The notes: generated from the letters alone by a model not told the origin. Shown: positions 46,701 through 55,583, counted from the first letter of the stretch. The stretch is 64,000 nt of DNA from Janthinobacterium lividum (GCF_011601275.1 NZ_JAAOLY010000007.1:211904-275903), one strand, 5' to 3'. Program-made: numbers and translations.

Positions 46701-49700
46701 GCCACCGCGTTGAGCCTCATCTCGAATGCCGATGCACTGCTCGCCTCCTCGGCCGCCAGCCTGGCGGCGCTGACGGATGCCTCGGCGCTGGGCTTGATCT
46801 CGACCGCCGATGCCGCCGTGGCCGCCACCCTGCAGGCAACGGCCAACCTGACGGATGCCGCCGGTCTGGGCCTGCTCGCCACGGCTGCGGCGGCGGCCGC
46901 CAATACGGCGACAAATGTTGCCAACCTGACCGATGCGGTAGCCCTGGGTACGCTCTCGACCGCCGCCACCACGGCCGCCAGTACGGCTGCCGCCACCGCC
47001 GCGCTGACGGACGCCACGGCATTGGGCCTGGTCGCCACGGCCGACGCGACTGCCGCTGCCGCCCTGCAAACGACGGCCAACCTGACCGACGCTGTGGCAC
47101 TGGGCCTCGTGTCGACGGCCGCCAACACGGCCGCCAGCGCCGCTGCCGCCGTTGCCAGCCTGACCGATGCCGTCGCCCTGGGCACCGTCTCGACGGCCGC
47201 CACGGCCGCCGCCAACACGGCTGCGGCCACGGCAGCCCTGACCGACGCTGTCGCCCTGGGCCTGGTAGCGACCGTCGATGCGGCCGCCGCCACTGCGGCG
47301 CAAACGACGGCCAACCTGACGGACGCCGTCGTCCTGGGCCTGGCAGCGACCACCAACGCCACCGCCGCCACGGCGGCGGCAGCCGTCGCCGGCCTCACCG
47401 ACGCCGTCCTGCTGGGCACGGCCCATACGCTCGACGTCACGGCCGCCACCGTGGCGGCCACCAAGGCCGCCTTGACGGATGCCGCCGCCCTGACCACCGT
47501 CGCCAACAACGATGCGGCGAATGCCGCCGCCCTGGCCGCCTATTCGGCCGCCCATCCGTTCGACCTGGTGGCGGCGCTGGCATCCACCGTCGCCGCCACC
47601 ACGGCATCCTTGTCGCTCGCCGCCGCGCAGTCGGCGCAAGCCGATGACGCCGCTGCTGCCTCGACAGCCGCCGCGGCCGCAGCATCCCTGGCAACCCTGA
47701 ACAATGCGCTCGCGGCAGACAATGCCGCCACCGCTGCCGCCACCCTGGCCCTGACTTCCCAGGCGGCAGCCACGGCGGCGGCGCTGGACGACACGCTCGC
47801 GGCCACCGCCGCTGGCGTGGCCGCCACCTCGCTGGCAGCGGCCCAGGCGGCGCAGGCAGCCGATACGGCCGCCGCCGCGACGGCAGCGACGGCGGCCAAC
47901 GCCCTGGCCGCCCTGAATGCTGCCTTGCAAGCGGATGCGAATGCGGCCGCCACGGCTGCGGCCGCCGTTCTGGCCAACGCGGCCACCGCTACCGCCATCG
48001 CGGACGATCTGGCCGCTGCCACGGCCGCCACGGTCGCCAATGTCTCGCAAGCGGCTGCCCAGGCGGCGCAACTGGCCGACAATGCCGCCGCCAGCGCCGC
48101 CACCATCGCCGCCAACGCGCTCGCTTCGCTGAATGCGGCCCTGGCCGACGATGCGGCCGCCGCTGCGGCTGTGCTGAACTCCACCAATGCAACGGCTGCC
48201 GCAGTTGCCGCTGCCACCGCCGACACGGCTGCCGCCGCGGCGGCCGCCGTGGCAGCCATCTCGGCCGCCGCCACGCAGCACGCGCAAGCGGACGATATTG
48301 CCGCCGCCACTGCCGCCCTCACGGCGTCGATCTCGCTGGCCGCCACCCAAGCCGCACAGGCCGCCGATCTCGCCGTCGGCACGGCTGCGGCAACGGCGGC
48401 GAGCGCGCTGGCAGCATTGAACCAGGCCCTGGCCGATGACGGCGCCGCCGCAGCAGCAGCCACGGCAGCGGCCAACGCACAAACGGCCCTGAACAACGCC
48501 ACGACCACACTCAACGCGGCGATATTGACGGCCAGCGCCTCGCTCGCCGCCGCCAATGCCGCTGCGGCAGACGACGCCACGGCGGCAAGCACGGCGGCAG
48601 CTGCCGCAGCGGCCCAGCTCCTTGCCGATGCGGCGCTGCTGGCCGATGGCGCCCTGGCGGCCCTTGCCACGGCGGCCAACAACGCACTGAACGCCGCCAG
48701 CACGGCGCTGGCCCTCGACGATGCCGCCGCCGATGCCGCGCATACGGCAGCCCTCTCGGCGGCGGCCACCCTGGCGGCGCAACTGGCCGATACGGCAGCC
48801 CTGAACGCCCATGCCGCGCTCAACGCGGCCATCGCCAACCTGAGCGCCGCCGTGACGGCCGATATCAACGCCACGGATGCCGACAATGACAAGACGCTGA
48901 AACTGAACCTCCTCATCGCCGCCCAAGGGGCGGCCGATGACGCGGCCCAGGCCAATGCCAATGCGGCTGCCGCCCATGCGGCGCTGGCGGCGGCCCAGGC
49001 CGACGACGCGGCGGCCGCCACCGCCGCCGCCAATGCAGTTGCCGCGCATGCGGCGGCGGTCGCGGCGCAAAACGCCGATGCCGCCGCGGCAGCGGCAGCG
49101 GCGCAAGCGGCCAGTTCCATGGCCGCCACCCTCAATGCCCAGGCGGACGACGCCACGGCAGCCGCTGCCGCTGCGGCGGCAGCCAGCGCGCAAGCGGCGC
49201 TGGACGCAGCCCTGGCAGCCGACGCCAACGTCGCCGCCACCGCCGCCGCGGCAGCGGCAGCCCAGCTGGCGGCGCAAAACGCGCATGACGCCGATGTTGC
49301 GGCGGCAGCCGCCGCCGTTGCGGCAGCCATTACCCTGGCAGCCACCCAGGCGGCGCAGGCCGATGACGCGGCAGCCGCGCTGGCAGCCGCCAACGCCGCC
49401 AACGCCCAGGCAGCGCACAACGCCGCCGTCGCCGACGACCAGGCGGCAGCCGATGCCGCCGCCACCGCAGCGCTGGCACAAGCGGCTGCCACGGCAGCGG
49501 CAGCGGCCGATGCCACCGCTGCCGCCAGCGCCGCCGCAGCGGCAGCGTCACTGCTCGCCGCACAGGCGGCGCAGGCCGACGACACGGCCGCCAACCAGGC
49601 AGCGGCCAATGCCGCCGCCGCCACCGCCGCGCACACGGCAGCCATTGCCGCCGACGCCCTGGCTGTCAGCACGGCGGCAGCGGCTGCCAGCGCACTGGCA

Positions 49701-50825
49701 GCGGCCACCGCAGCGCAGGACGCCGACGACGCGGCCGCGGCAACGGCAGCGCAGGCCGCCACCTCCCTGGCGCTCACCCAGGCGGCGCAGGCCGACGATG
49801 CGGCGGCAGCGACTGCCACCATCAACGCCAACAATGCGGCGGCAGCCGCGCTGGCCGCCCATGCCGACGATGCGGCAGCGGCACTGGCGCAGACACAGGC
49901 CGCAGCATCCTTGCTGGCCCTGCAAGTGGCGCAAGCCGACGATGCCGCCGCCGCCAGCGCGGCAGCGGCAGCTGTGCAGGCGCATGCCAATGCGAACGCC
50001 GCGTATGCGGACGACGCGGCGGCAGCACAGGCCAATGCCGACGCGCAAGCGGCCGACATCGCCCTGGCGCAAGCGAACGCCATCGCCGCGCAGACCGACG
50101 CCAGCGCCCTGGCATCCGTGGCAGCCACGGACGCGGCCCACGCCGCGGCCGTGCAAACCATCGCCGACCAGACCGATGCCGCGGCGCTGACGCAGGCCGC
50201 CGATGCGGCAGCGGCAGCGGCCTTGGCAGCGACCCAAACGGCCGACCTGACGGACGCCAACGCCCTGCACCTGGCAGCCGATGCGGCGGCGGCCGCCGCC
50301 CTGCAGGCGCAGGCGCAAGCCGACCTGACGGATGCGGGCTCGCTGACGGTGGCGGCGAATGCCGATGCCGCGGCGGCGGCGGCAGCCCAGGCGCAGGCCG
50401 ACCTGACGGATGCGAGCCAGCTGTTCGTGCTGAGCCAGAATGCCCTGCACAACCCGCTGACGGTAGCCGACTTCAGCACGGGCCTGCCGGCCGCCGGCGG
50501 CGACGTCATCGACATGTCGGCCATCGCCGACCTGACGGCGTCGGTGGCCGTCGGCGTCAACGTGGGCACGGACTTCAGCAACAACAACCTGTTCATCTTC
50601 GACGGCACGTCCGTGTCGATCGGCGCGGCGGCCAGCGCCATCGCGGCCGACGACAGCGTCTTGTCGGGACAGGGCTACATCGTCATCGCCGATGCGCAAA
50701 ACAGCGGCGCCGTGACGGTATATCACTCGAGTGACCTGAGCAACGCCAACGCCATCGACACGGCGCTGGTACTGCTCAGCGGGGTGAACATCACGCAACT
50801 GACGGCGGCCAACTTCGTCGTCTGA
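43728..50825 (+). CDS. Giant alanine-rich repeat protein, predicted type I secretion substrate
   Basis: Protein of 2365 aa starting MATTPNPAQVPVNAEG, with GGAG about 10 bases before the ATG. Residues 1-170 are charged, then Gly/Ala-rich. Residues about 185-245 are a Gly-Thr tract (GTGGTGGGTGTGG type). From about 400 to 1270 are 26-residue repeats with the core (L/A)TDAxAL. From about 1285 to 2110 are 24-residue repeats beginning ADDAAAA. The 26-residue type then returns until about 2240. Alanine makes up roughly half of the protein, with Asp regular and almost no Lys, Arg, Pro or aromatic residues, so it should be acidic and helical. The last 125 residues are different (GGDVIDMSAI, VTVYHSSDLSN, LSGVNITQLTAANFVV) and look like a C-terminal type I secretion signal. 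TolC, ABC and HlyD genes follow directly. A surface adhesin or filament is likely, but no known adhesin domain is visible. Confidence 0.85.
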   Translation: MATTPNPAQVPVNAEGAGAKTATPAKKAVDQKTGDRKQYDEDELIKGADASATMPPENVVEVTGSAGNGNAAALGTAAAVAAALAAGGGGAGAGAGQAGQAGADLGTPQSDNNGGAAGAAGTGAGAAGIPSGSVVDVAGASAGAGSASGAGAVGGLSGLGVLGALGGLGLVAAAAGGGGGGGAAAGGSGTGGTGTGGTGGGTGTGGTGGGTGGTGGGTGTGGTGGGTGTGGTGGTGGTGGSTGGGTGNQSTTTVVTDAAILAAAAAVAAANNALADDAAAAAAAATAAASLAAANAATLADQLAAQAAAAAAAALLAANSATSDDALAASTAAVVPAAQAAATAATSDDSAAAAAAAAAAISQAAATSAQNADTAAATAAADAAAAHAAADAAQTQADQTNAPALQTIADAADVVSTAANTQAALTDAAALGVISANDAAAAAAATTLANATDAAALDLAAAAAANAAVAANTQAGLTDAAALALISDADAANAAAAASLAAATDAAALAAASNAAATAAANAATAANASDATALGIAATAAANAAAAASTQAGLTDAVALSMAADAAAAIAAQDASIANATDAVALQAAADAAATNAANAQTQANMTDAPTLGLIADAATAASDAAQLQADLTDAAALALISDADAAAAAAAALAASADAAALDVAAAAAATAAANAVITANQSDAAALQITADAASGTSASAAAQAALTDAAALQVISDADAAAALAAQTTANQTDAAALAAADAAAASDAANAQAVADQTDVVALQQAADQADADAAAANAQASLLDVNVALNAFNLASLAALAANVTAGQTSVLDLTATVNTLQLGADNADITAALFDATILAGISTADALTAAGLQTLAAATDAQALIATAAAAVSAAEVAAGLGGVDISAVSAAAAAQAAAAAAAAQALLTDAGALGLVSTTDAAAELAAQTAVTTLTAANTLAQNALTAAQSAANLTDAVALGLVSTAADAAAALAVTTAGQTDATALSLISNADALLASSAASLAALTDASALGLISTADAAVAATLQATANLTDAAGLGLLATAAAAAANTATNVANLTDAVALGTLSTAATTAASTAAATAALTDATALGLVATADATAAAALQTTANLTDAVALGLVSTAANTAASAAAAVASLTDAVALGTVSTAATAAANTAAATAALTDAVALGLVATVDAAAATAAQTTANLTDAVVLGLAATTNATAATAAAAVAGLTDAVLLGTAHTLDVTAATVAATKAALTDAAALTTVANNDAANAAALAAYSAAHPFDLVAALASTVAATTASLSLAAAQSAQADDAAAASTAAAAAASLATLNNALAADNAATAAATLALTSQAAATAAALDDTLAATAAGVAATSLAAAQAAQAADTAAAATAATAANALAALNAALQADANAAATAAAAVLANAATATAIADDLAAATAATVANVSQAAAQAAQLADNAAASAATIAANALASLNAALADDAAAAAAVLNSTNATAAAVAAATADTAAAAAAAVAAISAAATQHAQADDIAAATAALTASISLAATQAAQAADLAVGTAAATAASALAALNQALADDGAAAAAATAAANAQTALNNATTTLNAAILTASASLAAANAAAADDATAASTAAAAAAAQLLADAALLADGALAALATAANNALNAASTALALDDAAADAAHTAALSAAATLAAQLADTAALNAHAALNAAIANLSAAVTADINATDADNDKTLKLNLLIAAQGAADDAAQANANAAAAHAALAAAQADDAAAATAAANAVAAHAAAVAAQNADAAAAAAAAQAASSMAATLNAQADDATAAAAAAAAASAQAALDAALAADANVAATAAAAAAAQLAAQNAHDADVAAAAAAVAAAITLAATQAAQADDAAAALAAANAANAQAAHNAAVADDQAAADAAATAALAQAAATAAAAADATAAASAAAAAASLLAAQAAQADDTAANQAAANAAAATAAHTAAIAADALAVSTAAAAASALAAATAAQDADDAAAATAAQAATSLALTQAAQADDAAAATATINANNAAAAALAAHADDAAAALAQTQAAASLLALQVAQADDAAAASAAAAAVQAHANANAAYADDAAAAQANADAQAADIALAQANAIAAQTDASALASVAATDAAHAAAVQTIADQTDAAALTQAADAAAAAALAATQTADLTDANALHLAADAAAAAALQAQAQADLTDAGSLTVAANADAAAAAAAQAQADLTDASQLFVLSQNALHNPLTVADFSTGLPAAGGDVIDMSAIADLTASVAVGVNVGTDFSNNNLFIFDGTSVSIGAAASAIAADDSVLSGQGYIVIADAQNSGAVTVYHSSDLSNANAIDTALVLLSGVNITQLTAANFVV

Positions 50826-50839
50826 CGCCGTGCACCCAA

Positions 50840-50892
50840 GCCAGGCGCCGCGCCTGGCACGGCAGCGGGAGCGTGCAGCAGCGCGCTCCCGC
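50840..50892 (+). promoter_or_regulatory. Double GC-rich hairpin between substrate and exporter genes
   Basis: Two hairpins follow the giant gene: GCCAGGCG/CGCCTGGC with a three-base loop (50840-50858) and GCGGGAGCG/CGCTCCCGC with a ten-base loop (50865-50892). There are no T-runs. They may weaken read-through or protect the long mRNA, so that the exporter is made at a lower level than the substrate. Confidence 0.55.
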
Positions 50893-50936
50893 CCCTACCT
50901 TGAAATGCTTCAGGCCTGGTGCCGGAAAAATACGGG

Positions 50937-52232
50937 ATGAGATTACGCGGTTTCCCAGCATTGTTTGTACTGCCACGTGGCGCGGCCTTGCTGGCGGCCA
51001 TGGCCATGGCATCCATCAGCTCCTTCGCCCAGGCCCAGGGCGCCACCGCCTGGAGTTTCGACCAGGTCTTGCAGCAGGCGCTGCAAAACCATCCCGCCGT
51101 GCAAGGCAAGCGCTCGGCGCAGGCGGCCGCGCGCGCCGACCTCGATGGCGCGCAGTGGCAGCGCTTCCCCAGCCTGTCGGCCGAAGTTCCCGCAGGTTCG
51201 CGTGAAACGGGCGGCGTGGTGCGCATCGAGCAGCCGCTGTGGAGCGGCGGTCGCATCAACGCGGGCATCGATGCGGCCGGCAGCCGGGTCGACGCGGCCG
51301 GCGCGGCCATAGAAGAGGAACGCCTGACCCTCTCGCTGCGCGTGATCGCCGCCTACACGGAAGCGCTGCGCCAGACAGCCCGCATGCGCTCGGCCGAAGA
51401 GGGTCTTGCCGAACACCAGCGCCTGCTGGACATGATCAAGCGCCGCGTGGCCCAGTCGGTCAGTTCGCAAACGGACCAGCGCCTGGCCGAGTCGCGCGCC
51501 TACCAGGCGGCCAATGACGTGTCGAATGCCCGCCAGGCGCAGGAAAATGCGCTGGCGCAGCTGTCGCAGCTGGCAGGCAAACCCGTGCGCCTCGTCACCG
51601 CCGCCGGCATCGGTGTGGGCGAACCGCTGCCCGACGCCAGCCTGGATCGGGTCATGCGCCAGGCCATCGACTACTCCCCTACCCTGCACCGCCTCGATTT
51701 CGAGGCGCAGGCAGCCGATTCCGAGATCACCATGCAGCGCTCGGCCTACATGCCGAAGGTGGTGCTGCGCATGGAAAAGCCCACGGGCGGCGGCATCAAT
51801 GCCGACAACAGCACGCGCGCCATGCTGGTGCTGCAAGCGCAGCCGGGCGCCGGCTTGTCGGCCAAGGCCGGCGTGGACGCGGCCGTTGCCCGGCGCGAAG
51901 GCGCGCGCGCCGCGCACGATGCGGCCGAGCGCGACGTGCGCGAGCGTTTCACCCTGGACTGGAACGAGGCCGAAGCGAGCCGCCAGCGCCTGGGCAACGC
52001 GGGCGAAGCCAGCACCACCTCGACGCAGGTATTCGAATCGTATGCGCGCCAGTACGTGATCGGCCGCAAGAGCTGGAACGACGTGCTCAACGCCGTGCGC
52101 GAAGCAACCCAGGCGCGCTTTTCGCTGGAAGACACGCGCGCGCAGGCGATTGCCGCCAGCCTGCGCCTGGCCGCGCAGACGGGCACCCTGGCCGGGCGCA
52201 CGACGCCGGCAGGCCTGGCGCGCGCGAATTGA
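50937..52232 (+). CDS. TolC-family outer membrane channel protein
   Basis: Outer membrane factor of 431 aa for type I secretion. A signal peptide is visible (AALLAAMAMASISSFAQAQG). The two OEP repeats of long helices include 'LQQALQNHPAVQGKRSA', 'LSLRVIAAYTEALRQTARM', 'RRVAQSVSSQTDQRLAESRAY' and 'YVIGRKSWNDVLNAVREATQA'. The ATG at 50937 gives a basic N-terminal stretch before the hydrophobic core; a GTG 18 bases upstream is possible. It lies 111 bases after the giant gene and 28 bases before the ABC gene. Confidence 0.92.
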   Translation: MRLRGFPALFVLPRGAALLAAMAMASISSFAQAQGATAWSFDQVLQQALQNHPAVQGKRSAQAAARADLDGAQWQRFPSLSAEVPAGSRETGGVVRIEQPLWSGGRINAGIDAAGSRVDAAGAAIEEERLTLSLRVIAAYTEALRQTARMRSAEEGLAEHQRLLDMIKRRVAQSVSSQTDQRLAESRAYQAANDVSNARQAQENALAQLSQLAGKPVRLVTAAGIGVGEPLPDASLDRVMRQAIDYSPTLHRLDFEAQAADSEITMQRSAYMPKVVLRMEKPTGGGINADNSTRAMLVLQAQPGAGLSAKAGVDAAVARREGARAAHDAAERDVRERFTLDWNEAEASRQRLGNAGEASTTSTQVFESYARQYVIGRKSWNDVLNAVREATQARFSLEDTRAQAIAASLRLAAQTGTLAGRTTPAGLARAN

Positions 52233-52260
52233 CACCGACATGATGCACACAGGAGACAGC

Positions 52261-54405
52261 GTGGATACCTCCATCAAACATGGCTTGCTGACACTCATCG
52301 AACGGGCCGCCCGCCTGACAGGACAGCACGTCGCTAGAGCGCGCCTGGCCGACCTGCAGCGCCAGCTCGACGACGTCGACGACAATGGCGCGCCCAGCAC
52401 GGTATTGACCACCATCTGGCAGGCGGCCGGCCTGGAAGGCGCGGCGCGCCCGCTGCACGAGCCGACGCCGGGCGAGCTGCCGTTTGCCGTCTACAGCGCC
52501 AGCACAGGCTGGGGCTTGCTGCAGTCGCGCGGCGCGGACGGCGCCTGGCGCGGAGAAGGCATCGATGGGCGCGCCCTGCAACTGGCCTCGCTGGCCGGCC
52601 TCGCTGGCGTGGGCCTGCCGCGCCGCAGCGAAAAAAGCGGTGCCCGCCCCGGTGCGCTGGACCTGGTGCGCAAGGCCCTGTGGCTCAAGAAAAGCGTGTT
52701 TGTCGACGCCGTGCTGGCCACCGCGCTCGTGACCCTGCTGACCATGGCCACCTCGCTGTTTTCCATGCAGGTGTACGACCGCGTGATCCCGAACCAGAGC
52801 TTCAGCACCCTGTGGGTGCTGGTGGTGGGCGTGGCGCTGTCGATCGGCCTGGAATTCATCCTCAAGCAGGTGCGCAGCCGCATCGTCGACCACTCGTGCA
52901 ATGACGTCGACCATGAACTGTCCGAGTGGTTTTTCCAGCGCATGCTGGGTATCCGCATGGAGGCGCGCCCCGCTTCCGTCGGCACCCTGGCGGCGCAGGT
53001 GAAAGGCTTTGAAATGGTGCGCGGCGTACTCACGTCCACCTCGCTGTTCGTGCTGACGGACGTGCCCTTCGCCCTGATTTTCCTCGCCATGATCACCATC
53101 ATCGGCGGCTGGCTGGTGGTGGTGCCGCTGGTGGCCCTGCCTCTGGCCCTCGTGTGCGGGCTGATGTTCCAGCGCGCCATCCAGAGCCACACGCGCAAGA
53201 ACCTCAACGCCAGCAACCGCAAGGCGGGCTTGCTGGTGGAAGCCGTCGATGGCGTGGAAACGCTCAAGGGCAGCAGCGCCGAATGGATGATGCAGGCGCG
53301 CTGGGCCGAACTGGTGGCCGAGACCAGCCACGCGGAACAGAATATCCGCGACTATGCGGCGCTGTCGCAAAACATCACGGCCGCCTTCCAGCAGCTGACC
53401 AACGTGGCGCTGATCTCCATGGGCGCGTGGTTCGTGGCCGAGAACCAGATGACCATGGGCGCCCTGATGGCCTGCACCATCATCAGCAACCGCGCGCTGA
53501 TGCCCATCGTGCAGCTGCCCTCCGTGATGGTGCAGTGGGCGCACGCGCGCGCCTCGATCGACGGCCTGGAACAGGTCATCAGCCTGCCCAACGAGGCCGA
53601 CAACGCGCAGTTCGCCCTGACGCCGCGCAGCCTTGATACGGGATTGCGCTTCGAACGCATCCGCTTTACGTACGGCGGCGCGCAAAAGGTGGCGCTGGAA
53701 GTGGAAAACCTGGCCATCCTCCCCGGCGAACGGGTCGGCCTGGTGGGCGCCATCGGCTCGGGCAAGAGCACCCTGCTGAAACTGGCCTCGGGCCTGTACC
53801 AGCCGGCCGAAGGCAAGGTGTACCTGGGCGACGTCGACATGGCCCTGCTGGCGCCGGCCGTGGTGCGCGAAATGGTCGGCTACCTGCCTCAGGAAACGCG
53901 GCTGTTCAGCGGCACCCTGCGCGACAACCTGCTATTGGGATTGGCCGACCCGGGCGAGGAAGCGATCCTGGCGGCGGCCAAACGCACGGGCCTGATCGAG
54001 CTGATACTGGGCCAGCCACGGGGGCTGGCGCTGGGCATTACCGAAGGCGGGCGCGGCGTGTCGGGCGGCCAGCGGCAATTGATCGCCGTCACGCGCCTGC
54101 TGCTGGCCAAACCCCGCATCTGGCTGCTCGATGAACCGACGGGCGCCATGGATGCGAAGACGGAGGCGCGCATCGTCGGGCTATTGGGCGAACTGGCGGC
54201 CGAAGGCGTGACCATGGTCGCCACCACCCACAAGAACGCCCTGCTGCCCCTGCTCGACCGCCTGGTGGTGCTGCAGGCGGGAAGAGTACTGCTCGACGGC
54301 CCGCGCGATGCCGTGCTGGCCAAGCTGTCGGGCAAGCCGCAGGCCGTGCCCACGCCGGTCGCTGCACCAGCAACTGCGCCGCTGGCGCAAGGAGCCGTCG
54401 CATGA
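52261..54405 (+). CDS. Type I secretion ABC transporter (permease-ATPase)
   Basis: Exporter subunit of 714 aa with a fused membrane domain and ATPase. The N-terminal 130 residues resemble a C39-like domain but contain no cysteine, so they cannot be a protease and would serve for substrate docking, as in LapB/HlyB-type exporters. Membrane helices lie between about residues 155 and 440. The ATPase has Walker A GAIGSGKST, signature 'VSGGQRQ', Walker B 'IWLLDEPTGAMD' and 'TTHK'. GTG at 52261 with GGAG six bases upstream is the chosen start; ATGs lie 18-21 bases upstream without such a site. The stop overlaps the hlyD-type gene by four bases. Confidence 0.94.
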   Translation: MDTSIKHGLLTLIERAARLTGQHVARARLADLQRQLDDVDDNGAPSTVLTTIWQAAGLEGAARPLHEPTPGELPFAVYSASTGWGLLQSRGADGAWRGEGIDGRALQLASLAGLAGVGLPRRSEKSGARPGALDLVRKALWLKKSVFVDAVLATALVTLLTMATSLFSMQVYDRVIPNQSFSTLWVLVVGVALSIGLEFILKQVRSRIVDHSCNDVDHELSEWFFQRMLGIRMEARPASVGTLAAQVKGFEMVRGVLTSTSLFVLTDVPFALIFLAMITIIGGWLVVVPLVALPLALVCGLMFQRAIQSHTRKNLNASNRKAGLLVEAVDGVETLKGSSAEWMMQARWAELVAETSHAEQNIRDYAALSQNITAAFQQLTNVALISMGAWFVAENQMTMGALMACTIISNRALMPIVQLPSVMVQWAHARASIDGLEQVISLPNEADNAQFALTPRSLDTGLRFERIRFTYGGAQKVALEVENLAILPGERVGLVGAIGSGKSTLLKLASGLYQPAEGKVYLGDVDMALLAPAVVREMVGYLPQETRLFSGTLRDNLLLGLADPGEEAILAAAKRTGLIELILGQPRGLALGITEGGRGVSGGQRQLIAVTRLLLAKPRIWLLDEPTGAMDAKTEARIVGLLGELAAEGVTMVATTHKNALLPLLDRLVVLQAGRVLLDGPRDAVLAKLSGKPQAVPTPVAAPATAPLAQGAVA

Positions 54406-55571
54406 AGCTGGCCAAGGTCGAAGCGAAAGAGGAAGCGAAACGGGGCCGGGTGCTGATCTGGAGCTGCACGGCGGCGCTGGCGGGCGTCATCGCCTGGGCT
54501 TCGTGGGCGGAGCTGGACCAGGTCACGCGCGCCAACGGCCAGGTCATTGCCAGTTCGCGCAACCAGATCATCCAGGTAGCCGATGGCGGCGTGCTGGCCG
54601 AACTGCGCGTGCATGAAGGCAGTGTGGTGAAAAAGGGCGAATTGCTGGCCCGTTTCGACCGCACGCGGGCCGAGACGAGCTACCTGGAAAGCACGGCCAA
54701 GGCAGCCGGCCTGAAGGCGGCCGTGGCGCGCCTGCAGGCCGAGGTGTTTGGCGGCGCGCCGAAGTTCCCGCCCGAACTGCAGGCGTTCCCGGAATTTCGC
54801 GCCAACCAGCTGGCCCTGTTCAGCAAGCGCCAGGGCGCCGTGCAGGCGGAAGTGAGCTCGCTGGAAAGCGCCATGAAGCTGATCAAGGAAGAGCTGGAAA
54901 TGAATTTGCCGCTGCTGGAAACGGGGGACGTCAGCCGCGCCGAAGTGCTGAAACTGCGGCGGCAGGTGGTCGACATCCAGGCGCAGATCACCAACCGGCG
55001 CAACAAATACCTGCAGGATAGCCAGACGGACCTGGTGAAAGCCCAGGAAGACCTGGCCGGCGTGCTGCAGACGGTCACGCAGCGCAAGGAGCAGCTGGGC
55101 TCGACGGACATCTACGCGCCCACGGACGGCATCGTGCGCAACGTGCGCCTCACTACCTTGGGCGGCGTGGCCAAGCCGGGCGAGGAAATCCTGCAGATCG
55201 TGCCGACGGACGATGACCTGATCATCGAAGCGAAAGTCAAACCGGCCGACATCGCCTTCATCAAGCCCGGCCTGCCGACGGCCGTCAAACTGGACGCCTA
55301 CGACTACGGCATCTACGGGCGCCTGCGCGGTACCGTCAGCTACATCAGCGCCGACACTTTAAGTGAAGACAACAAGGGCAACGAGCAGCCCTACTACCGC
55401 GTGCAGATCAAGACCAGCGGGCGTAATCTGATGGGCAAGAATGGCGAGCCGATCCTGATCCAGCCCGGCATGACGGCCACCGTGGAAATCAATACGGGCC
55501 GCAAGACGGTCTTGCGCTACCTGACGAAACCGATCACCAAGACGTTCTCGGAATCGATGGGAGAGCGCTGA
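54402..55571 (+). CDS. HlyD-family type I secretion periplasmic adaptor
   Basis: Membrane fusion protein of 389 aa that bridges the ABC transporter and the TolC channel. A short cytoplasmic tail is followed by a membrane helix at about residues 18-36 and 'RANGQVIASSRNQIIQVADGG', trimmed here, which is the HlyD start of the lipoyl/barrel domain. A long coiled-coil hairpin covers residues 90-230. The C-terminal part has 'IYAPTDGIVRNVRLTTLGGV', 'VQIKTSGRNLMG' and 'PGMTATVEINTGRKTVLRYL', the HlyD signature. It is the last gene of the secretion cluster. Confidence 0.95.
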   Translation: MKLAKVEAKEEAKRGRVLIWSCTAALAGVIAWASWAELDQVTRANGQVIASSRNQIIQVADGGVLAELRVHEGSVVKKGELLARFDRTRAETSYLESTAKAAGLKAAVARLQAEVFGGAPKFPPELQAFPEFRANQLALFSKRQGAVQAEVSSLESAMKLIKEELEMNLPLLETGDVSRAEVLKLRRQVVDIQAQITNRRNKYLQDSQTDLVKAQEDLAGVLQTVTQRKEQLGSTDIYAPTDGIVRNVRLTTLGGVAKPGEEILQIVPTDDDLIIEAKVKPADIAFIKPGLPTAVKLDAYDYGIYGRLRGTVSYISADTLSEDNKGNEQPYYRVQIKTSGRNLMGKNGEPILIQPGMTATVEINTGRKTVLRYLTKPITKTFSESMGER

Positions 55572-55583
55572 CGTAGCAGGCGT

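Noticed and set aside
43665..49481. Very long open frames on the minus strand and in shifted frames of the giant repeat gene (up to about 1900 codons, Gly/Arg-rich or Ser/Ala-rich)
   Set aside because: They are a by-product of the repetitive GCC/GCG/GAC codons, which contain no stop codons in other frames. They lack sensible starts and ribosome sites, and the plus-strand frame alone has a proper N terminus, C-terminal domain and operon context.
44500..50400. Type I antifreeze-like protein
   Set aside because: High alanine and regular Thr/Asp recall fish antifreeze helices, but the period is 26 or 24 residues, not 11, and Thr spacing is not constant.
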